NCBI RefSeq assembly: GCF_004684935.1
Contig: NZ_SRJD01000001.1
Location: forward strand, 186,001 to 250,000
Source of the DNA: Sporolactobacillus shoreae
Lineage (GTDB): Bacteria > Bacillota > Bacilli > Bacillales > Sporolactobacillaceae
Direction: 5' to 3'
DNA: 64,000 bases
A model generated the notes under the pieces. That model made no database searches. It saw nothing but the letters and a program-made list of their open reading frames with translations, and was not told the DNA's origin. Below are positions 36,364 to 46,533 of the stretch, in pieces (positions within the stretch are counted from its first letter, which is position 1; each line of letters starts with the position of its first letter). The position numbers and the translations under genes are program-made.

Positions 36364-38397
36364 ATGAAAAGAAGTGACTTTATAGTAATACTTGGTGTTG
36401 TCGGTATTGTGATGATGCTCATTATACCTCTACCGAGTGCATTGCTCAGCTTTCTAATCATTTTAAATATTTCTCTCGCGCTGACCATTCTTCTTGTCAC
36501 ACTGAATGTTAAAGGACCGCTTGAGTTTTCGGTATTTCCATCTCTCTTGTTAATCATGACGCTTTTCCGAATCGGTCTTAATGTCTCGACCACTCGCTTG
36601 ATCCTGACACAGGGAAATGCCGGACAAGTTATCGAAGCTTTTGGCCAGTTTGTGGTTTCCGGGAATGTCATTGTCGGGCTGGTTGTTTTCCTGATCCTGA
36701 TTATTGTTCAATTCATAGTAATTACCAAAGGTGCCGAACGCGTGGCTGAAGTCGCAGCCAGATTTACACTTGATGCAATGCCCGGCAAACAAATGAGTAT
36801 TGATGCGGATATGAATGCTGGGCTGATTGACGATCAGGAAGCGAAAAAAAGACGTGAAACAATTACCCGTGAAGCTGATTTTTACGGAGCGATGGACGGT
36901 GCAAGTAAATTTGTCAAGGGCGATGCGGTTGCTAGCATGATCATTGTTGCGATCAATCTAATCGTCGGTATGATTATCGGTGTTCTACAGCAGGGATTGA
37001 CCCTTGCTAATGCGGCGCAGACCTTCAGCCTCCTTTCTGTAGGTGATGGTATTGTCAGCCAGATTCCGGCGCTGCTCATTTCCACAGCTACCGGGATTGT
37101 CGTCACAAGGTCTTCTTCTGAAACCAATATGGGTAGGGAAGTAACCGATCAGTTGCTAGCATTCCCTGTGATGCTCGTTGTCGCCGGATCGGTCATTTTT
37201 ATTCTCGGCCTGACCCCGATTGGCATGGTGGCTACATTGCCAATTGCATTGCTGCTTGTTGTTGTGGGCGTGATGATTCGCCGGAATCAGAGAAGAGAGA
37301 AACAGGCAGTGATTACAGATGAGGATAAGAAGGCAGAAGATAAATTTAAAAATCAGGAGAATGTGATTAATCTTCTGCAAATGGATCCGGTCGAATTTGA
37401 ATTCGGCTATGCGCTGGTGCCGCTTGCAGACAGCAGCCAGGGTGGCGATCTGCTTGACCGAATTGTGATGATCCGCCGCCAGCTTGCCCTGGAGCTTGGC
37501 ATTGTACTTCCCGTGGTCCGCATTCGGGACAATATCCAGCTTGAGCCAAATGGTTACCGGATTAAAATCAACGGCAGCGAAGTGGCAAAAGGTGAATTGA
37601 TGCTGGACCACTATCTGGCAATGAGTCCGGGGGTTGATGACGAATCCATCAAGGGAATAGAAACAACAGAACCGGCATTTGGATTAAAGGCACTCTGGAT
37701 TGACGAACCGACTAAAGAACGTGCTGAAATGTCAGGATACACAGTTGTTGATCCACCTTCTGTCGTTTCCACTCATTTAACGGAAGTGCTCAGGCGCCAT
37801 GCCTGGGAACTTGTCGGGCGCCAGGAGACGAAACAGCTGATTGATCATCTTAAGGAACACTCGCCAGCGCTGGTTGAGGCTGTGACTCCGGAACCGATGA
37901 ATACCGGAGATATTCAAAAAGTTCTCGTTAATTTGCTCAAAGAAAAGCTGTCAATCCGTAATCTGCCGGTTATTTTTGAAACACTCGCCGATTATGCTCA
38001 GATGAGCCGTGACACAGGGCTGTTAACCGAGTACGTTCGCCAGGCGCTGTCAAGGCAAATCACGGAACAATTCACCAGACCGGGTGAAACGCTAAAAGTT
38101 CTGACGCTCAGTCCTGATCTGGAACGCAAAATCAATGATTCGGTACAGAAAACAGAACATGGCAATTTTCTGGCAATGGATACGGCAACAACAACTCAGG
38201 TTTTAAAAAATCTGTCATCATCTGTTGAAAAATGGACGGATATGGACAGTGATCCAGTGATCCTTTGTTCACCTGCTGTGCGGATGTATGTCCATCAACT
38301 GACGGAACGCTACTTCCCAAATATTCATGTCCTGTCTTATAATGAACTCGAGACAAATGTTGAAGTTCAAAGCATTGGGGTGCTGGATGCTGCATGA
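36364..38397 (+). CDS. flhA: Flagellar export protein FlhA
   Basis: 677 residues. Nonameric export-gate ring that docks chaperone-substrate complexes. About eight membrane helices in the first 310 residues, including the FHIPEP-type loop GKQMSIDADMNAGLIDDQEAKKRR (about 140-165). Large cytoplasmic domain from about 325. ATG after GAGGAGAACC. ATGA overlap with flhF. Confidence 0.97.
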   Translation: MKRSDFIVILGVVGIVMMLIIPLPSALLSFLIILNISLALTILLVTLNVKGPLEFSVFPSLLLIMTLFRIGLNVSTTRLILTQGNAGQVIEAFGQFVVSGNVIVGLVVFLILIIVQFIVITKGAERVAEVAARFTLDAMPGKQMSIDADMNAGLIDDQEAKKRRETITREADFYGAMDGASKFVKGDAVASMIIVAINLIVGMIIGVLQQGLTLANAAQTFSLLSVGDGIVSQIPALLISTATGIVVTRSSSETNMGREVTDQLLAFPVMLVVAGSVIFILGLTPIGMVATLPIALLLVVVGVMIRRNQRREKQAVITDEDKKAEDKFKNQENVINLLQMDPVEFEFGYALVPLADSSQGGDLLDRIVMIRRQLALELGIVLPVVRIRDNIQLEPNGYRIKINGSEVAKGELMLDHYLAMSPGVDDESIKGIETTEPAFGLKALWIDEPTKERAEMSGYTVVDPPSVVSTHLTEVLRRHAWELVGRQETKQLIDHLKEHSPALVEAVTPEPMNTGDIQKVLVNLLKEKLSIRNLPVIFETLADYAQMSRDTGLLTEYVRQALSRQITEQFTRPGETLKVLTLSPDLERKINDSVQKTEHGNFLAMDTATTTQVLKNLSSSVEKWTDMDSDPVILCSPAVRMYVHQLTERYFPNIHVLSYNELETNVEVQSIGVLDAA

Positions 38398-39494
38398 AAA
38401 TGAAAAAAATTATTGCGCCGACAATGGCTCAGGCAATCGAAAAAGTGAAGCAGGAACTTGGCGGCGACGCCGTTATTTTTCATACTAAAAAAGTGACAAA
38501 GGGGCGCTTCTTTAATCTTTTTAAGAGAGAAAGTGTAGAAGTCCTTGCCGCCAATGATACAGATACGGATTTTTCATTAAAAGATTTGCCGAAAAATGCC
38601 GAAAAAAAGCATAGCGGATTCTCGGAGACTGCAGCGGATCGGGTGGGTTTACCCTTTCGTAAAGTCACAAGTAAAGTGGATCGGATATTTTCGGGTCCGG
38701 AATATCTGGACAGTCTGCGCGTACGGTTACTTAATCAGGGCCTGGATGAAGGACATGTGGATTCATTGATTAAAACAATGGTAAAGAAATGGTATCAAAG
38801 TGATGAATCAATGGATGATTTGGAACTGGAGCGTTCGTTGAAAGCGTTGCTCGTTCAGCGCCTTAATCCTGTGCGATTCCAGAATCAGTCCTCGAATGAG
38901 CGCTTCACTATGTTTATCGGTCCGACAGGAGTCGGCAAAACGACGACTATAGCAAAGATTGCCGGGCGAGAAATTCTTGAGGGCGGGAAAAGAATAGCTT
39001 TTATCACAACGGATACTTTTAGAATAGCGGCGATTAATCAGTTGAAAATGTATGCGGATATTCTGAACGTTCCCATAGAAGTTGCGTACAGCCAAAAAGA
39101 TCTACATGATCTTGTTCTGAAATATGCGGAGTATGACCATGTGTTCATTGATACTGCAGGACGCAATTTTCAAGATGAGCGGTATGTCCAAGATATCGGT
39201 GAACTGATTCGAGATGATCCGCAGATCGATCTACGCCTTGTTCTTGCAGCAACAGCGAAGTATGCAGATCTGAATTCACTGGTGCACAGTTTTCAGAGGT
39301 TATCAGCTAATCAGCTGATTATAACTAAATTGGATGAAACAACGACATATGGAGCGGTTGTCAGTACTCTCCTCCATTTCCCTGAAAAACGTGTTTTATA
39401 CATAACTGATGGGCAGGAAGTTCCTGATGACCTGAGAATCCCGAATGTAAACGAACTGATTAACCTAATGCTGGGTGATAAAAATGATGAATGA
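38394..39494 (+). CDS. flhF: Flagellar GTPase FlhF
   Basis: 366 residues. SRP-type GTPase that places flagella. The basic N-terminal B-domain is followed by the NG domain: P-loop GPTGVGKT (176-183), TTDTFRIAA, DTAGRN and TKLDET. It is a third SRP-family GTPase in this window, with FtsY and Ffh. Its 3' end overlaps flhG. Confidence 0.96.
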   Translation: MKMKKIIAPTMAQAIEKVKQELGGDAVIFHTKKVTKGRFFNLFKRESVEVLAANDTDTDFSLKDLPKNAEKKHSGFSETAADRVGLPFRKVTSKVDRIFSGPEYLDSLRVRLLNQGLDEGHVDSLIKTMVKKWYQSDESMDDLELERSLKALLVQRLNPVRFQNQSSNERFTMFIGPTGVGKTTTIAKIAGREILEGGKRIAFITTDTFRIAAINQLKMYADILNVPIEVAYSQKDLHDLVLKYAEYDHVFIDTAGRNFQDERYVQDIGELIRDDPQIDLRLVLAATAKYADLNSLVHSFQRLSANQLIITKLDETTTYGAVVSTLLHFPEKRVLYITDGQEVPDDLRIPNVNELINLMLGDKNDE

Positions 39495-40377
39495 TCAGGC
39501 AGAGAGATTAAGAAGATTGGTAAACTCCAGTAAAGTTCAGGATAAAAAAGGCGTTGTGGTTGGCATTTTAAGCGGTAAGGGCGGAGTTGGCAAGTCGGTT
39601 TTCAGCATTAATTTTTCGATCTCTCTGTCTCAAATGGGTAAGAAAGTGCTTATTATTGATCTGGATGTCGGTATGGGCAATATTGATCATCTGCTCGGAA
39701 AGCCCGCGAAATACAATATCGCTGACAGCATTCATGACAAGCTGCGACTCGACGATGTGATATTTACCGGTCCAGGGAATATATCGTGTATTTCCGGAGG
39801 CAACGGCATGGACAATCTGTTCAGGCTTGAGGAACAAAACTTGAGCGTTTTTCTCGAGCAGATCGAGCGGATTCGAAAGAAATATGATTATGTTCTATTT
39901 GATTTTGGTGCGGGAGTGTCAGAAGACATGATTCATTTTCTTCTGGCTGCCCACCAAATTATTCTCGTAACAACACCTGAACCTCCTGCTATGGCTGACG
40001 CATATTCTGCCCTAAAGCTTCTTCTGCCAAACAATCAGAATCTTCAGGTATCATGTGTGGTCAATATGGTTGAAAATTTGCAGGAGGGGAGGGAAACGTG
40101 GGAAAGGCTTTCAGGAGCTTCCGCCCGGTTTATGGGAAAGGGAATTAAATGGCTGACTGCTTTGCATCGGGATCGTGCCGTTTTGCGGTCTGTGAAAGAA
40201 CAGGTTCCTTGTGTGTTGCAGTATCCCCGTTCAAAATACAGTGTTGAGATGAAACTATTAGCGAGTTCATTTATCATTGGAGAACAGACGGGTGAAGCGG
40301 CCTTTTCAGGAAAAACGTACTCTTTTTCAACTCGTGTAAAGTCCTACTTCAGAATGTTTGGGGGGAAGAAACTATGA
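39484..40377 (+). CDS. flhG: Flagellar number regulator FlhG (YlxH), MinD-like ATPase
   Basis: 297 residues. ParA/MinD family ATPase that stimulates FlhF GTPase and controls flagellar number and pattern. The deviant Walker A is ILSGKGGVGKS (about 24-34); Walker A-prime/B regions are VLIIDLDVGMGNIDHLLG and YVLFDFGAGVS. Start ATG 39484 (or 39487) is preferred over GTG 39475. ATGA overlap with cheB. Confidence 0.94.
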   Translation: MMNDQAERLRRLVNSSKVQDKKGVVVGILSGKGGVGKSVFSINFSISLSQMGKKVLIIDLDVGMGNIDHLLGKPAKYNIADSIHDKLRLDDVIFTGPGNISCISGGNGMDNLFRLEEQNLSVFLEQIERIRKKYDYVLFDFGAGVSEDMIHFLLAAHQIILVTTPEPPAMADAYSALKLLLPNNQNLQVSCVVNMVENLQEGRETWERLSGASARFMGKGIKWLTALHRDRAVLRSVKEQVPCVLQYPRSKYSVEMKLLASSFIIGEQTGEAAFSGKTYSFSTRVKSYFRMFGGKKL

Positions 40378-41453
40378 ATCCTGTACGCGTGCTCGTGGTC
40401 GACGATTCGGCGTTCATGCGTCAGACTCTGAAGGCAATGATTGAAGAGGATTCAGATCTTCAGGTTGTCGCTACCGCAAGAGATGGTGAAGATGCGTTAA
40501 AAAAGATTGCCCGGTACCATCCCGATGTCGTAACGCTCGACATTATCATGTCCGGCGAAAAAGACGGCCTGCAGGTTCTTCATGATATTATGACCGACAT
40601 CCCTACCCCAACGATCATGGTCAGCGGCGCGAGTGATGAAAATGTGAATTATGTCATAGAGGCGATCAGCAACGGAGCCTTCGATTTCATTTTTAAACCT
40701 TCCGGGAAAGCATCAGAAATTGAACGCATTGAACTTGAATTACAAACAAAAATAAAAGAGGCTTCAATCTCGAAAATTCACCGAACGTGTGCAGACGATG
40801 TGAAAAAATCTGCATTGAAGGATGTCACCCTGTCTGTAAACAACATCGATAAGACGAGAAACGAATCTCTTGTTTTTATCGGAACATCGACAGGCGGACC
40901 AAGAGCATTGCAAACAGTGATACCTGGCCTCAAGAAGGGTTTGCCGGCTCCTGTTCTTGTTGTTCAGCATATGCCGCCCAAATTTACCAAATCCTTGGCG
41001 GACAGGCTTTGCAGAATGTCCGAGTTGGCTGTCACAGAAGCGGTGGAAGGGGAGGTTCTTTCCAACGGCCATGTCTACATTGCTCCAGGCGGTTTACACT
41101 TGCAGGTTAAAGAAAATGAGGATGGAAAGCTCTATGTCCATCTGCTGGATACACCGCCGGTTCACGGAGTCAAGCCTTCTGCGGATGTCACATTGAATTC
41201 ACTTCTGGAAATACGCGAACGGTCATTTGTCGTTGCGATACTAACAGGAATGGGCAGGGACGGTGCGGATGGCATTACCGCGTTGAAAGATAGCGGAGCC
41301 GATGTCCATGTTATAGCGGAATCAGAGGAATCTTGTGTTGTATTCGGCATGCCGAGAGCGGCGATAGAAACAAATAAAGTGGATGAAATTTGTCGGATTA
41401 ATCAGGTTGCAGCGGCTATCTGCCAACAATTTGGCCTTAAGGGAGATGAATGA
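40374..41453 (+). CDS. cheB: Chemotaxis protein-glutamate methylesterase CheB
   Basis: 359 residues. CheB demethylates and deamidates receptors and is activated by CheA phosphorylation. Receiver domain with acceptor D56; the following loop reads DIIMSGEKDGL, lacking the usual Pro and carrying one extra residue. Catalytic triad by motif: S172 in GTSTGGPRAL, H199 in VVQHMPP, D296 in TGMGRDGADG. ATGA overlaps on both sides. Confidence 0.96.
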   Translation: MNPVRVLVVDDSAFMRQTLKAMIEEDSDLQVVATARDGEDALKKIARYHPDVVTLDIIMSGEKDGLQVLHDIMTDIPTPTIMVSGASDENVNYVIEAISNGAFDFIFKPSGKASEIERIELELQTKIKEASISKIHRTCADDVKKSALKDVTLSVNNIDKTRNESLVFIGTSTGGPRALQTVIPGLKKGLPAPVLVVQHMPPKFTKSLADRLCRMSELAVTEAVEGEVLSNGHVYIAPGGLHLQVKENEDGKLYVHLLDTPPVHGVKPSADVTLNSLLEIRERSFVVAILTGMGRDGADGITALKDSGADVHVIAESEESCVVFGMPRAAIETNKVDEICRINQVAAAICQQFGLKGDE

Positions 41454-43504
41454 AAATGGATATGAGCCAGTATTTAAGTGTATTTATTGATGAAGCCAGA
41501 GAGCATTTACAGAATCTGAATGATAAATTAATGGAACTTGAAGAAAAAAAAGAGGATCCTGAATTGATCAACAGTATTTTTAGATCAGCTCATACTCTGA
41601 AAGGAAGCTCTGGTCAAATGGGATTCAGTACCATGATGGAGCTGACGCATACGATGGAAAACGTATTTGACGCGCTTCGCCATCAAAAGGCCGTTGTCAG
41701 CTCAAACATGGTCGATGTTCTGTTGGAGGCTTTGGACTTACTTGAATCAATGGTTGATTCGATTGAGCAGGGAGGAAACGATAAACTAGATACTGCTGAG
41801 ACATTGAAAAAGTTACGGGACTTATTGCAGGAGAAGGATCAAACGGTGGCAGAAAGCGTCGGGCCTACTGCCAGTAGGAATGAAAGCACAGCTTCCGGTC
41901 TGTCGTATAGCGAATATGATTATGCGGTTGTTGAACAGGCATTGTCGCAGAATATGAGTGTTTTTGAAACCGAAATAACACTCCGGAAAGATTGTGTACT
42001 CAAAGCTGCAAGGGCTTTGATGGTCTCTAACGCCCTGGAAGACATCGGCAATATTGTTAAATCGAAACCGTCAACGGAAGATATCGAAAAAGAAGCATTT
42101 GACAGAGCATTTACATATGTCGTTGTTACCGACAGAGATGAAGAGACTGTTAGAAAAAAAGTTATGGATATTTCTGAGATTGAAATTGTCACTCTATCTT
42201 CCGTGAAGGGCTCCACTGAGAAAAACGAAGAAAATAGCGAAACAAAGGATAAGAAGGAATCGCCAGAAATAGAACGAAAGAGCCAGCCTCAGAAACCCAT
42301 CGCAAAAACCATTCGCGTTAATCTGGACAGGTTGGATCATCTTCTGAATCTTTTCGAAGAAATGGTTATTGACCGGAGCCGTCTGGAAAAAATATCATCT
42401 TCTATGGAGAACCAGGATCTGAAAGAATCTGTCGGAATGCTGAAGCGAGTTTCGGATCAGCTTCAGGAAACGATTCTGAACCTCAGAATGGAACCGGTTG
42501 AACAGGTTTTCAACCGATTCCCCAGGATGGTTAGAAGCCTTTCCAAAGAGTTGGACAAAAAAGTTAATCTGGTCATTACAGGCGCGGAAACTGAACTTGA
42601 TCGTACCGTAATTGACGAGATCGGAGACCCATTAATGCACATGATTCGGAATTCTATGGATCATGGGATTGAGCATCCGGATGTCCGCGAGAAGGCTGGA
42701 AAGAATCCGGAAGGAACACTTGCCCTCAGAGCTTATCACAGCGGAAGTCATGTGTTTATCGAGATTGAGGATGACGGAGCAGGCATTAATCGTGAAAAGG
42801 TGCTTAAAAAAGCAGTTGAGAAAGGGATCGTATCAGAGGATCGATTAAAAACGCTGACCGACAAAGATATTTATCACCTGCTGTTCGAGTCCGGATTCAG
42901 TACTGCGGACAAGATTTCTGACATCTCAGGAAGGGGCGTGGGACTGGACGTTGTTGAAAGCAAAATTCATTCGCTGAGCGGAACTGTTGAAGTAGATTCC
43001 ACCCCGGGAAAGGGAACAAAGTTTACTGTAAAGCTCCCTCTGACTCTCTCAATTATCAACGCTATGTTAGTTCAGGCGGGTCCGGAAGTTTATGCAATCC
43101 CTATTGCATCAATAGCGGAGACAGCGCTTGAAAGAGAGGTAAATGTGCAGACAATTAATCAGTCCCGTGTGATGAGCTTCCGCGAACGTATTGTGCCGCT
43201 CATTAATCTTGATGACTATTTGAATGTTACCGATGCTTTTATCAGTGGTGATTCTGTCAACCCCGAGAATGAAAGCTCAAGATCAATCGTTCTTGTTCGT
43301 CAGGCAGACAAGGTTGTCGGTGTGGTAGCTGACAAATTATTGGGTTATCAGGATATTGTCATCAAACCGCTTGGAAAATATCTGAAGAACGTCAGAGGAT
43401 TTTCTGGTGCAACAATTCTTGGTGACGGAAAAGTTGCCCTGATCCTTGACTGCCAGGAATTGATTAACGCCCAGAAGAAAAAAACGCTTAAGCAGAACGC
43501 GTGA
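41450..43504 (+). CDS. cheA: Chemotaxis histidine kinase CheA
   Basis: 684 residues. HPt domain with phospho-acceptor H48 in FRSAHTLKGSSGQMG; P2-like CheY-binding region (about 155-265) with charged linkers; dimerisation helices (about 285-355, ending ILNLRMEPVEQVFNRFPRMVR); ATP-binding domain with HMIRNSMDHGIEHP, DDGAGI and GRGVGLDVV; and a C-terminal CheW-like domain (about 535-680). Several closely spaced ATG codons at the start (41450, 41456, 41462). Confidence 0.97.
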   Translation: MKMDMSQYLSVFIDEAREHLQNLNDKLMELEEKKEDPELINSIFRSAHTLKGSSGQMGFSTMMELTHTMENVFDALRHQKAVVSSNMVDVLLEALDLLESMVDSIEQGGNDKLDTAETLKKLRDLLQEKDQTVAESVGPTASRNESTASGLSYSEYDYAVVEQALSQNMSVFETEITLRKDCVLKAARALMVSNALEDIGNIVKSKPSTEDIEKEAFDRAFTYVVVTDRDEETVRKKVMDISEIEIVTLSSVKGSTEKNEENSETKDKKESPEIERKSQPQKPIAKTIRVNLDRLDHLLNLFEEMVIDRSRLEKISSSMENQDLKESVGMLKRVSDQLQETILNLRMEPVEQVFNRFPRMVRSLSKELDKKVNLVITGAETELDRTVIDEIGDPLMHMIRNSMDHGIEHPDVREKAGKNPEGTLALRAYHSGSHVFIEIEDDGAGINREKVLKKAVEKGIVSEDRLKTLTDKDIYHLLFESGFSTADKISDISGRGVGLDVVESKIHSLSGTVEVDSTPGKGTKFTVKLPLTLSIINAMLVQAGPEVYAIPIASIAETALEREVNVQTINQSRVMSFRERIVPLINLDDYLNVTDAFISGDSVNPENESSRSIVLVRQADKVVGVVADKLLGYQDIVIKPLGKYLKNVRGFSGATILGDGKVALILDCQELINAQKKKTLKQNA

Positions 43505-43517
43505 GGAGGAAAGCGAG

Positions 43518-43991
43518 ATGGAAAATACGGAACAAGAATCAATCAAAGTGATTATGTTTAATCTGGGCAATGAAGTATACGGTGTACCTATTGATCAGGT
43601 CCTTTCAATAGAACATCTGGAACCGATCACCCGAGTACCCAACGCCGCTCATTTTGTTGAGGGTGTGATGAACCTGAGGGGACTGATCATACCTGTAATT
43701 GACGTTCGGAAGCGGTTCGGGCTTGCTCCCGTCGCTGCAACGAAAGATACTCGTGTTATCGTTGTCGAGACAGATGATCTGCAGGTCGGAATGCTCGTGG
43801 ATACGGCCAAAGAAGTGACAGATATCAATGTTGACAGCATAGAAAAAACCCCGGAGATTATTGGGGGGCTCGACGCGGGATATATAAACGGTGTTGCCAA
43901 ACTGGGAAAAGAGAGCCTGATGATTTTACTGAATCTGGATCGTGTGCTCAGCGATCAGGATCTTGATAATCTCAAATTGATTGAGGAGTGA
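43518..43991 (+). CDS. cheW: Chemotaxis coupling protein CheW
   Basis: 157 residues. SH3-like scaffold joining receptors to CheA. VIMFNLGNEVYGVPIDQVLSI and VEGVMNLRGLIIPVIDVRKRFGL are the family signatures. ATG after GGAGGAAAG. Confidence 0.97.
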   Translation: MENTEQESIKVIMFNLGNEVYGVPIDQVLSIEHLEPITRVPNAAHFVEGVMNLRGLIIPVIDVRKRFGLAPVAATKDTRVIVVETDDLQVGMLVDTAKEVTDINVDSIEKTPEIIGGLDAGYINGVAKLGKESLMILLNLDRVLSDQDLDNLKLIEE

Positions 43992-43995
43992 GTGG

Positions 43996-44610
43996 ATGCA
44001 CAGATTATCCGATTTGCAGTCCATTCATCTTGATTTGCTTAAGGAAGCGGGAAACATAGGCGCCGGGCACGCAGCAACTGCCTTGTCGACACTGCTGCAG
44101 AAAAGGATTGAGATGAATATTCCTTCGTTAAAAGTAGTTCCTCTCCCGGAAGTGCTGGACAGAGATGCTGAAAAACATGTTGCCACTTCCTATATTGAGG
44201 TGAGCGGGGGGTTTCGAGGCTGCTTTTTCATGATGTTTGAGGTTAATCTGGCAAACAAGTTGATTCGTCAGCTTGTCCCGGATGGTTCTGTCTTTGACAA
44301 TGATATGGGAAAATCCGCATTCTGTGAAATCAGTAACATTCTATGCGGATCATATTTATCAGCGATATCCAGCTTTTTCCACACACAATTGAACCAGTCC
44401 CCTCCAAATTACGCAGTTGATATGGAGGGTGCTATTCTTGGGGAAGGTCTGGTGGAACTTTCGCTTTATGATGATTCGATCCTGTTGATCGAAGCTGAAC
44501 TTTTTGATCAGGATGAGAAGAATAGGTTCACTGGCGAATTTCTGTTTATCCCACTGCCTGAATCCCTGGATTTACTGTTCAGCATGGCTGAAGGGAAGTC
44601 ATCTATGTGA
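43996..44610 (+). CDS. cheC: CheY-P phosphatase CheC
   Basis: 204 residues. Dephosphorylates CheY-P and is stimulated by CheD. Two active-site helices: LLKEAGNIGAGHAATAL and SAFCEISNILCGSYLSA, each with E-x2-N. ATG 43996 follows GAGGAGTG; a TTG 15 bases upstream is in frame but precedes that site. GTGA overlap with cheD. Confidence 0.94.
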   Translation: MHRLSDLQSIHLDLLKEAGNIGAGHAATALSTLLQKRIEMNIPSLKVVPLPEVLDRDAEKHVATSYIEVSGGFRGCFFMMFEVNLANKLIRQLVPDGSVFDNDMGKSAFCEISNILCGSYLSAISSFFHTQLNQSPPNYAVDMEGAILGEGLVELSLYDDSILLIEAELFDQDEKNRFTGEFLFIPLPESLDLLFSMAEGKSSM

Positions 44611-45089
44611 TTCAGGTCGGGCTCTCTGAAATAAAATATGCTGAAAGTCCTGAGAAGCTAAGAACCATGGGATTGGGCTCCTGTGTGGGGGTTATTATTT
44701 ACAGTGAGGCCGGCAAATGTGCAGCAATGGCTCATGTGATGCTCCCGGATTCTTCTCTTGCACGGGCCGGTGTGCTTCAGCCAGGAAAATATGCCGACAC
44801 GGCTGTCCCTGAATTAGTCAGATTGATGACGGACATTCATGGATTTTCCATACGTGCATTAAAAGCCAAAATGGCGGGCGGCGCTGAGATGTTCAGGTCT
44901 TCAAGAGTACTGCCAATGGGGAGTATTGGATTGCGCAACACAGAAGCCGTTCGGGTACAGCTTCAGCATTACCGGATTCCACTAATAGCTGAAGAGACTG
45001 GCGAAGATTACGGACGGACGGTGGAATTTAATCCTGAGACCGGACTGCTGATGATCCGCACCATTTTTAGCGGCGAGCGGAAAATATAG
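44607..45089 (+). CDS. cheD: Chemoreceptor glutamine deamidase CheD
   Basis: 160 residues. Deamidates receptors and activates CheC. By motif the catalytic residues are C26 in MGLGSCVGVI, H43 in MAHVMLPDS and T20. GTG start overlapping the cheC stop, the usual cheC-cheD pairing. Confidence 0.95.
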   Translation: MIQVGLSEIKYAESPEKLRTMGLGSCVGVIIYSEAGKCAAMAHVMLPDSSLARAGVLQPGKYADTAVPELVRLMTDIHGFSIRALKAKMAGGAEMFRSSRVLPMGSIGLRNTEAVRVQLQHYRIPLIAEETGEDYGRTVEFNPETGLLMIRTIFSGERKI

Positions 45090-45119
45090 CCTGGAATTTT
45101 AAAAAAAGGGGGAGAGAAA

Positions 45120-45884
45120 ATGGCAAAACCTGATGAGTTGGAACTGGAAAACTGGAACCGCTGGAATGAGGGCAGAGATAAAGATGCAGCGGATTTTCTT
45201 CTTCAGCTGTATATGCCTCTTGTACAGTATCATGTTCAGCGAATCAGCGCAGGCCTGCCCCGAAATGTTGACCGAAGTGAGCTTCAGAGCTACGGCCTTA
45301 TTGGACTCTATGATGCGCTTGAAAAATTTGACAGGCGTCGCGATCTAAAGTTTGATACATATGCTTCTTTCCGCATTAGAGGAGCAATACTGGACGGATT
45401 ACGCAAAGAGGACTGGATGCCAAGATCTGTGAGGGAAAAAAGCAAACGGATTGAGAAGGCGGTAAACCAGATTGAACAGGAAGAAAAACGTTCCGCATCA
45501 ATCGAGGAAATAGCAAAAAAATGTGAGATGACAGTCGACGAAGTATCCCAGGTTGTTTCTGAAGGGTTGATTGCCAATCTCCTTTCGCTTGACGATGGGA
45601 CAACCGGGGGCAAGAGTGATTATCCGGCGGCTTCCATTGAAGATCCTGATGCCATTCTTCCTGATCAGCATCTTATAGAGATGGAAAACCACCGGATACT
45701 TGCAGAGCAAATTGATAAACTCAGTGAGAAAGAGCGGCTGGTGGTTTCATTATTTTATTACGAAGGACTGACATTGACCGAAATTGGCCAGGTTCTTGAA
45801 CTTTCAACTTCGCGTATTTCTCAGCTTCACTCTAAAGCACTTTTAAAGCTGAGACAATATCTTTCAAAAATTGCGTATGAATAA
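45120..45884 (+). CDS. sigD: RNA polymerase sigma factor SigD (motility)
   Basis: 254 residues, FliA/sigma-28 family; directs flagellin, motility and autolysin genes. Region 2 contains GLIGLYDALEKFDRRRDLKFDTYASFRIRGAILDGLRKEDWMPR; region 4 contains ERLVVSLFYYEGLTLTEIGQVLELSTSRISQLHSKAL. ATG after GGGGGAGAG. Its distal position in a long operon with a sigma-D-like promoter at the front gives the known positive loop. Confidence 0.98.
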   Translation: MAKPDELELENWNRWNEGRDKDAADFLLQLYMPLVQYHVQRISAGLPRNVDRSELQSYGLIGLYDALEKFDRRRDLKFDTYASFRIRGAILDGLRKEDWMPRSVREKSKRIEKAVNQIEQEEKRSASIEEIAKKCEMTVDEVSQVVSEGLIANLLSLDDGTTGGKSDYPAASIEDPDAILPDQHLIEMENHRILAEQIDKLSEKERLVVSLFYYEGLTLTEIGQVLELSTSRISQLHSKALLKLRQYLSKIAYE

Positions 45885-45952
45885 ATCTGTATTTTGTCTC
45901 CCGGTTTATTTTTCAATACTCCAAATCCAAAAAGAACAAGGCGGTGGCCTGT

Positions 45953-46525
45953 TTGGCAGCTCTCTGGATCACATTCAATTTTTTGCTCATTATCCTAGCT
46001 TTTTACCTGATTCTCCAACTATACCAGCGAATTCGGCTGCTCCAGCAGACCAATTCGAAACAGTTGACTCAAGAAATTGAGGATATATTTGCCGCATATC
46101 TGGAAGACGCCCGTGCGGAAAATGACCGTCTTATTTCAACTTTGAATGAATCACTGAAAACCGAACCGTCTTCCCGGCAGAAAAGCACTACAAAAAGAGG
46201 GCGTCCGTCGCGTGCAAAAAAAACGGACATTAATCCACAAGTTGAAGAACAGGATCATGACCAGTCAACCCCGTTCAGCCAGGTACTAAAAAATGAAAGT
46301 GCGCTGCAGGAATCAGCTGTCGAGAAAAAGGTACCGACGGCAGGTAGAGAGAAAAATGAATGGATGCCGCCTGTCGATGAAGTGAGTGACAAGGTAGAAG
46401 AATCACTTTATCTTCAGGCTTTGAAACTGAAGAATAGAGGGAATACTATAACTGAAATTGCGAAAGAGCTCAACCGTGGAAGAGGAGAGGTCGAACTCCT
46501 CCTTAAATTTCAGGGCAAAGGTTAA
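45953..46525 (+). CDS. swrB: SwrB-like flagellar assembly protein (YlxL)
   Basis: About 190 residues. N-terminal membrane helix (ALWITFNFLLIILAFYLILQLYQRI), a charged low-complexity middle, and a C-terminal helix-turn-helix-like end (LYLQALKLKNRGNTITEIAKELNRGRGEVELLLKF) matching B. subtilis SwrB, which activates the FliP-gated export apparatus. TTG 45953 is 8 nt after AAGGCGGTG and fits best; GTG 45944 lies inside that site. Last gene of fla/che; no terminator seen before the rpsB promoter. Confidence 0.82.
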   Translation: MAALWITFNFLLIILAFYLILQLYQRIRLLQQTNSKQLTQEIEDIFAAYLEDARAENDRLISTLNESLKTEPSSRQKSTTKRGRPSRAKKTDINPQVEEQDHDQSTPFSQVLKNESALQESAVEKKVPTAGREKNEWMPPVDEVSDKVEESLYLQALKLKNRGNTITEIAKELNRGRGEVELLLKFQGKG

Positions 46526-46533
46526 GCTTAATC

